DNA of 64,000 nt, taken from Adineta steineri (taxonomy: Eukaryota > Rotifera > Eurotatoria > Adinetida > Adinetidae). Below, in pieces: positions 58,061 to 64,000 of this stretch. The stretch spans positions 307,268-371,267 of the forward strand of contig CAJNOI010000064.1 in NCBI GenBank assembly GCA_905250115.1, read 5' to 3'. A program made the translations under genes and the position numbers. The stretch's first letter is position 1. Each line of letters opens with the position of its first letter. The notes under the pieces were generated by a model. The model did no database searches and was not told the DNA's origin. It saw only the letters and a program-made list of their open reading frames with translations.

Positions 58061-59733
58061 CCATTTTCAATGCTTGATGTTGTTGCCATTTCTAAATTGC
58101 TGTCATCATTCTCATCGTGATTAGATAAATCATTTGTTGATTGTTGTTCGTGTTTATCGCTTTTTTTCGTTTTTGGCATCTGTTTTAAATGTTTAGTTGT
58201 TAAAGGAATTGGTTGAATGTTGGCCATCGATTGATAATTATCGATATATTCAATTTTCTTAGGGTTATCTTCACTATTTGAAATAAGCTGAGGAATCCAC
58301 CGGATGTATCCAAGAACCGTCTTTTTATTATTTGAAAATTCAAATGTTTGTAAATTTAATGCTAAGCCATTGCCAACATTAGTAATATTAATGGAAATTA
58401 CTTTTCGTCGATAATTCATTGAATCATTTAACAGTGCACTAGTTTCAGCATCACAACTATACCAATTATTTAGTTGAAGTTTAAAAAGACTGTCGAACAT
58501 AGCGGGAAAATGTTGTACTTTTAATGATGGAACAATGTGTATGTTTTTATCTACTTTTTCATGTTCAATTAACATAATTTGCCATATTGAAATACAATCA
58601 AAATTCAAAATACTTGAACCACGACATCGAATCCATGCCATATTTTTTTGTGGATCTTGTTCATGTTTTCCTGATCGTACAAACTCAATCATCGATACAT
58701 CATATAAACCTTTTCTAACTTTTAAATAAACTTGTTGTTGAAATTGTTCTGAAGGTAATAGAGCTTTTTGCAATTCACTTGCTTCCACTGATGTAAATCT
58801 ATACCATTTTTGATCTTGAAATGGTTTATATTCCCACATACAATCACGGATTGGACGTCGATCATCATCCATTATTAATTGAGTTGGTAAACGATGTGGA
58901 ATTTCACCAGAATAATTAAGAACGAGATAATCCTGAAAATATTTTATTATTTCAGGATGTCGTTCTCCATTTTGAATTGGAGTCTCAAGTGCTTGATTAT
59001 GAATGAAATAATTAGCACCATTTTCTACTAAATATTTTACAATAGTCAAATGTTTGTTAAAACAAGCACCATGAAGAGCTGTCGACGCAGCTGTTGGTCG
59101 AGGAATGTAGTCGTTCTTATTAGAATCTAACGCGAAATCAACATCACGTTGATTTTGTACATTCACAGAACAATGTGCTTCTTCAATCAAGTACTTGACA
59201 AGATCTAAATAATCATTTCGTGCAGCTGAATATAATAATGTTGTTTCCCATAAGCCTGGCTTATTTTTGAATGTTGGATATTCTTTAATAAATGTTTTAA
59301 CTTTATCTATTTCACCATTGAATGCAGCTGGAAAAGCTTCTGATGCAGCTAATAAACCTTTTAATTCTTGATGAAATGATTGTAATACACTAATTGTTAA
59401 AGATTTAATAAATTTTCTTTGTTGACGATCATAATGATATGTGTGAAGAAAATCTAATAAATAATTTAAACACATTTTTGATAGATTTGGAAGATATTCA
59501 TTCAGTACATTTTGTATATTCAATGTTAATGTATCAAGAAGGTCATTTTCTTCATTATTTAATGTAAATGTATAAATAGTATTATTTAACTGAGAATTTT
59601 GACGATTGTTATTGGTAGTGTTAGTTTGTACTTGTTCTTTGTTTATTTTTGAGTTCTGTAGACAATTTCTAAGTAATTCGATAAGTTTTGTTAGACATAA
59701 TTTTAATTGTTTTTCATCATTTTTTGTAGACAT
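57994..59733 (-). CDS. Ankyrin-repeat protein with WWE-like domain and acidic tail
   Basis: Single exon, 579 residues. Residues 1-130 are helical. Ankyrin repeats span about 131-270 (FPAAFNGEIDKVKTFIK, TLLYSAARNDYLDLVKYLIE, TALHGACFNKHLTIVKYLVE). Residues about 298-375 match the WWE pattern: MWEYKPF...KWYRF, then a hydrophobic strand with 'LQKAL', and R-x-G-K...MAWIRCRGSS. WWE domains bind the iso-ADP-ribose link in poly(ADP-ribose) and often sit next to PARP or ubiquitin-ligase domains. The tail has KTKKSDKHEQQ and an 11-Asp run from an (ATC)n tract. The gene lies directly upstream of the helicase-PARP gene on the same strand, 990 bp apart, which supports a shared pathway (inference). The WWE call is by pattern only. 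Confidence 0.7.
58026..58062. repeat. (ATC)n microsatellite inside coding sequence
   Basis: About 12 TCA/ATC triplets encode the poly-Asp tail of the ankyrin-WWE-like protein. Length polymorphism is expected. Confidence 0.85.
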
Positions 59734-61554
59734 CTGTAAATTAATATAACGAGAAAAAGATTAAAATATATATCTTCATAACATGATTAAATCTAAATAT
59801 ATATTGCAATTTTTCATTTCACAAATGACAAGAATTCATATATCAATTTTGAAATTTCAAGATTTCTGTTCCTGGAAAAAAATAATGCTTTAACTTGAAT
59901 AAAACGAAGATATTTATTTATTTTGACTTGAAATGTTACTTTATCTTTATTTTCGAGAAAAAAGATAAAATAAAGAATAAAGATTTTTTTTATCGAAACG
60001 TACTTTTTCATTTTTTTAAAGTAACTCACAAAAAATTGTAATATTATATAGTTAACTAGAATATGGAATTAACATTTTTCGTATATATCGTTTCTTGGAT
60101 GATCCTTTTTTTGATGATAAGAAAGAGCATTAATAAATATATTCTATTGTTATGCAGGGTATTTGCAGATGTATTTATTGCACGAAAAATATATATCGTT
60201 ATTCTTTATTTTTACAAAAACGATATAAAATTTTATCAATTCCTTTCGAAACAATATTGGTGAATAGCTAGTTGTCAATACGATTAAATTATAGAAGAAT
60301 TTAATAAAAAAATACTTGATATTAACGTGTAAGGAATAGAATCAAACTGAAGTATTATGCTAAAGCAATAATTGATAACTATATGATAAGAACTCAAATC
60401 TTACCTTTCGACTGCTTGAAGCAAGTTATTTCATTGCAAAAAAAAGACTTTTACTTTTATTCTCTACATCTATTATTTTACTTTCTTTTCTTTTTTATTC
60501 TTCCTTGAGCGTCCTTTCAACATTATTTTTGTTTTATGTAAAATCTACTGCCAGTTTACGTTATTTATTATACTTTTTTTTTCTTTCTTTCTTCTTTTTC
60601 CTCGAAGTAGAGAATGCCTACGTCAGTCAGTTTCTTGTCGAATAGATATTTCTCATTTTCAGCGAAAACTATCAATCATAACTTTTTCTAACAAAAATAG
60701 AAGATGGTGTACTATGGACAGAAGAACAATCGTAGTATCCATTTTAAAACTACTAAACTATATATACATTAACTATTAATAAATTAAAAAAAATTTATTA
60801 TTATTTGATAAACTTTTCTCTTGTTGAAAAATGGAAATATGATCTGTCAATTTAATTAAATATCTTGTGGGTGTGGGTGGTGCAGAACTTGTAACAGATC
60901 CACATCTACACTTACACCCATACCCATACCCTCAATACAGTCATCATAAAATAGTTTATTTACATATTTTTTGACATATTCATTTCTTTGTTTTGTTCCG
61001 TTAAATTAAATGCTTGAATATTGCATCTCAATCATTTACATTATATATTTTTTTTGTTTTTTGTAGTTATATATTTATTAATTTCATGCACCTTTTTCAG
61101 TCATATTACATCGGACATAATAATTCAATAATCATGACATCGCAAATAGAAAATGAAATGGTATTCTCTTTTTATTCAACGCTTTATCTGAATCTTCAAG
61201 AAAAATATTGATGCATTTAATTGATATGTGTATTGCAACTACATTAATATTCACCTTTTTATTATTTTTTTTAATAGAGGTGTCGATTTTATGATAAATA
61301 GATATGTGTGTCTAATTTTTTTTGTATTACATGTTTCGTTCCGTATTATTCAACCGACTTACTGGTCATGATTCTAACAATTTTTTAATTACTTTTTTTG
61401 GGGGGTTATTCGTATATTTACTGATTACTCTATATGTGATCATATGTCGCTCAGTTTCACTATATAAAGGTATTCTTCAAAAGAAAATATTCATCATATT
61501 CATTGTGCTAGTCGAAGCTATATATATTTATCAAGAATTATACACTGTCTTGTC
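59734..61554. other. Intergenic, AT-rich, with one TGTGGG-like element
   Basis: Open stretches at 60063-60263, 61014-61211 and 61322-61561 are rich in F, I, Y and K without splice or family support. The last may be 5'-UTR of the next gene. Contains element h at 60865-60934. Confidence 0.5.
60865..60934. repeat. TGTGGG-like palindromic element, copy h
   Basis: TGTGGGTGTGGGTGGTG faces CACATCTACACTTACACCCA and further CCCATACCC units, inverted, with a loop of about 20 bases. Confidence 0.7.
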
Positions 61555-63139
61555 ATGCTAGGTTCAATGTTTTATATCGAACGACAAGTAAATAAGGAAG
61601 AAGAGGAGGAACGAAAAAAACGTCGGTCAGTAATTATTTATCTATTTTATCCTGATATTGTATGTAAATATCAACGAATATATATTTAGACGTCGACTGG
61701 GAGGTGGTTGGTTATGGTGCTGCTGCTGTTGTTGTGGTATTAGTGGTGCTTTGATAGTTGCAGGAGCAATTATTCTATCATTAATACCAACGTATTTATC
61801 TGACAATACAGTAGCATTGAACAGTAGTCAATGTAATATATTAGATGTATAATTATGAACTATTGATCATCTTAGTCAATATTTTTTTTATTCTAGTTTA
61901 TAATATTTACTCGGTTACATATGGTACAAATTATCAGGGTAATAATTCTGTTAAACTCGCCAATACCAGTTCATTGATTCCAACAGTATGTTTTTTTTTC
62001 TATAAAAACTATTGCAATATAAAATATCATCATCATCATCTTCATTTATAGTTGGAAAATGCATATAGTTTAACAAATGACATTTCTGCAATTGTCTCCT
62101 TCCAATTCAGTAATTCAATAGGTACATCAACTACTGGACGTAAGAAAAGGTGAATCAAATGTGTTTTATTGCTAATAACAACATTGACCATTATTAATTT
62201 TTATATTAGACTCTTTGATTTAAAACAATGTACTAAAAATTCACTATTAAGTGGCTATCAAATGAATATTAAATTTCGAATTCTTATACCAAAGCGTTAT
62301 TCAAGTGATGCGAGTCGAACACAATATAAGACCAATGTTCAAAATACTATTCAGAATAATTATAAACGATTAACTCTTGTAACTGTTTTTGATAATGGTA
62401 AAACAGCATCTATTGATATGGACTTTTGTGCAGTAGAACAAATCTCAAGTAAGAGTCAATTGACTATATAGATGTGATTAAAGGATCAAAGAAAAAGAAA
62501 CTGGAAATTAGATAGAATATTACTATATAAAAACAACAACATTAAAATAATTCAGAATTAAGTTTTAGATAAAGAATCTCTATTAGTTGATATTATTTAT
62601 CGTTTTCTTGATTAGATTCGTCATACAGTGATCCAGATACAACTACTACTACTACTCTGACTTCGACAACTACTTTTACTACTATTACAACAACAACTAC
62701 TATTACTACTAGTACGACTGGTACGACTACTACTGCTACTACTTCCACTACTTCCACTACTACAACGACGTCTCCTGTTGTAATGACGTCGACATGTACA
62801 TTTAATGTTATGCGTATTTACTCCAGTGCTGGTATAGCTACTTCTGATACTACTCTTTATCCTGCTACTTGTGATAGTTTTTGCAGTGGTAGTTTTGATT
62901 CCCGTGCTCCTGCTGCAATTATTGTCAGCAATGCCGCTGGTTATACTCCTACTATTACTGCTAATGCTCCAAGGCTCGGTGTTTCTTGTGTTCCCAATTA
63001 TGGCAATTATGAGATAGGTGATGGTGAATTTATTATTAGTAATACTCTCACCTCTCCCACTGCTACTATTCCTCCGGATGCTCCTTGTGCAAGTCCTTAT
63101 GATACTTCTTATTGTTGTTGCACTCCTATTGCTGGTTAA
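61555..63139 (+). CDS. Type II membrane protein with Thr-rich stalk and C-terminal Cys domain
   Basis: Six exons join in frame: 61555-61625, 61690-61832, 61897-61985, 62052-62149, 62210-62448 and 62616-63139 (387 residues). The cytosolic part has EEEEERKKRRRRLGGGW, then a six-Cys run at the membrane entry (palmitoylation-like), a helix (GISGALIVAGAIILSLIP) and an ectodomain. Its first part (about 75-215) has LFDLKQCTKN and FDNGKTASIDMDFC. A long threonine stalk follows (about 220-260), and a C-terminal domain with about ten cysteines (TCTFNV, ATCDSFCSG, VSCVPN, APCASP, CCCTP). The donor at 62150 (AAAAG-GTGAAT) was chosen because the earlier GTAAG brings a stop. No named family. A cell-surface or matrix role is inferred. 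Confidence 0.78.
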
Positions 63140-64000
63140 TAAACAATAATTCAATAATCAAAAGATTGAAAATCTACAATAAACTATCAAATTACTTTTT
63201 TTTTACACATTCGAACATTTCTATTGTACAAATATTTTTTATTAACTGATCTTTTATATAAACGTGTATATTCAAAATATTAACAACAAGTTTGATATAT
63301 TATAGTTATATGAGTCACGCTTCTTGAGTCTGATGGACTTATATAGAATAGTGATAAAAGATTTAGAAGTTTTTCATGGAGAATCAACACAATGAATAGG
63401 TTGCAACTATAATGTATAGTCTATCTTGAAGATATTATGTAGAAAATTTATCTGTTGTCGGGGGATATGTATTACTTATTAATATTGACTTAATCTTCCA
63501 CAAATATCATGCGCTTGTAAAAGGATACGACAGATAAAGTCGTTTTACCAGATATCACTGTGTATTCTGTTGAAATCTTCTTTTCTTTATATATATATAT
63601 ATCAACGCGTGTATGTTTATTTTCGATAGTATCGTATCAAAATGTGTTATTAATGGTGGTATATTCGTTTTAAATAAATTCTATTAAAGCATCAAAGAAC
63701 GACTTGTGAAGTTGCTATTCTATTTAAATGTGGATAATAAATCGGTCACCGCGGTGTATATATGTCATACTTTTCTCGATACTAAAATATTAATCACAAG
63801 CATCGTTGTATTATCACATTTTTTTAAGAACTTTTCATCATGTATGTTGACAAGACAATTTATTATCACACTTTATAAAAGAATAGAAGAATCTTATCAG
63901 TATACGTGTTATATATTTCATTAAATCTAAAGAATGTTAGTTTCAACTGATTCTATGCACTTGTTTTAGATCATTATAATGTATATTGATTCTGTATACA
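63140..64000. other. Intergenic, AT-rich
   Basis: 3' flank of the Thr-rich gene. Holds an AT run at 63588-63602 but no supportable gene to the window end. Confidence 0.5.

Noticed and set aside
62621-63154. 177-residue minus-strand open frame
   Set aside because: Antisense shadow of the Thr-rich exon; Ser/Arg/Thr low complexity only.
1-64000. tRNA and rRNA genes
   Set aside because: No GGTTCGAATCC-type T-loop with matching stems and no rRNA-like conserved blocks were noticed; a covariance-model scan would be decisive.

Overview
The window looks like nuclear DNA of a bdelloid rotifer (inference). It is very AT-rich. Genes lie close together on both strands and most introns are about 50-60 nt with clean GT-AG ends. 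The gene families are typical of bdelloids: ADP-ribosyltransferase-LRR fusions, F-box/LRR proteins, FG-GAP proteins, FLYWCH fragments and fungal- or bacterial-looking enzymes. Short elements built from TGTGGG-like units also recur; as I recall, TGTGGG is the reported bdelloid telomere repeat. I found no prokaryotic gene arrangement, rRNA, tRNA or CRISPR array.

Layout. 1-11.4 kb: end of a sialidase, an ART-LRR gene, a zinc alcohol dehydrogenase, and two C2-domain paralogues flanking a membrane-anchored FG-GAP protein. 12.8-15.8 kb: a CCCH zinc-finger gene and an F-box gene. 16-21.7 kb: mostly empty AT-rich DNA with a 44-residue spliced mini-gene and a palindromic element. 21.7-24.6 kb: a nocturnin-like nuclease and a type II membrane protein. 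25.5-29.8 kb: a gene graveyard with an RNF25-like (RWD/RING) relic and a PDPR-like relic carrying a nonsense codon. 30.1-34.8 kb: two tandem arrays (77 bp and 93 bp units) flanking a small prepropeptide-like gene with its own TATA box. 36.4-43.5 kb: an unrecognised decaying gene, a small membrane protein, an NAD(P)-dependent epimerase-like enzyme and an F-box gene. 44.1-48.1 kb: three tandem copies of an unknown secreted cysteine-containing protein. 48.6-50.2 kb: an inverted-repeat foldback element next to FLYWCH-type sequence. 51.3-59.7 kb: a very large DEAH helicase - nucleotidyltransferase-like - PARP fusion and, just upstream on the same strand, an ankyrin-WWE-like gene. 61.5-63.1 kb: a Thr-rich membrane-anchored protein.

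The most interesting locus is 51.3-59.7 kb. One open, spliced gene joins an RNA helicase, a poly(A)/CCA-polymerase-like nucleotidyltransferase head and an intact PARP H-Y-E triad. Its neighbour carries a WWE-like module, a class known to bind ADP-ribose polymers. This suggests an RNA-directed ADP-ribosylation writer/reader pair, possibly in RNA surveillance or innate defence (inference). An ART-LRR gene that lacks the catalytic glutamate adds to the ADP-ribose theme.

Exon boundaries were derived by hand from GT-AG sites and reading-frame continuity, so small errors are possible.
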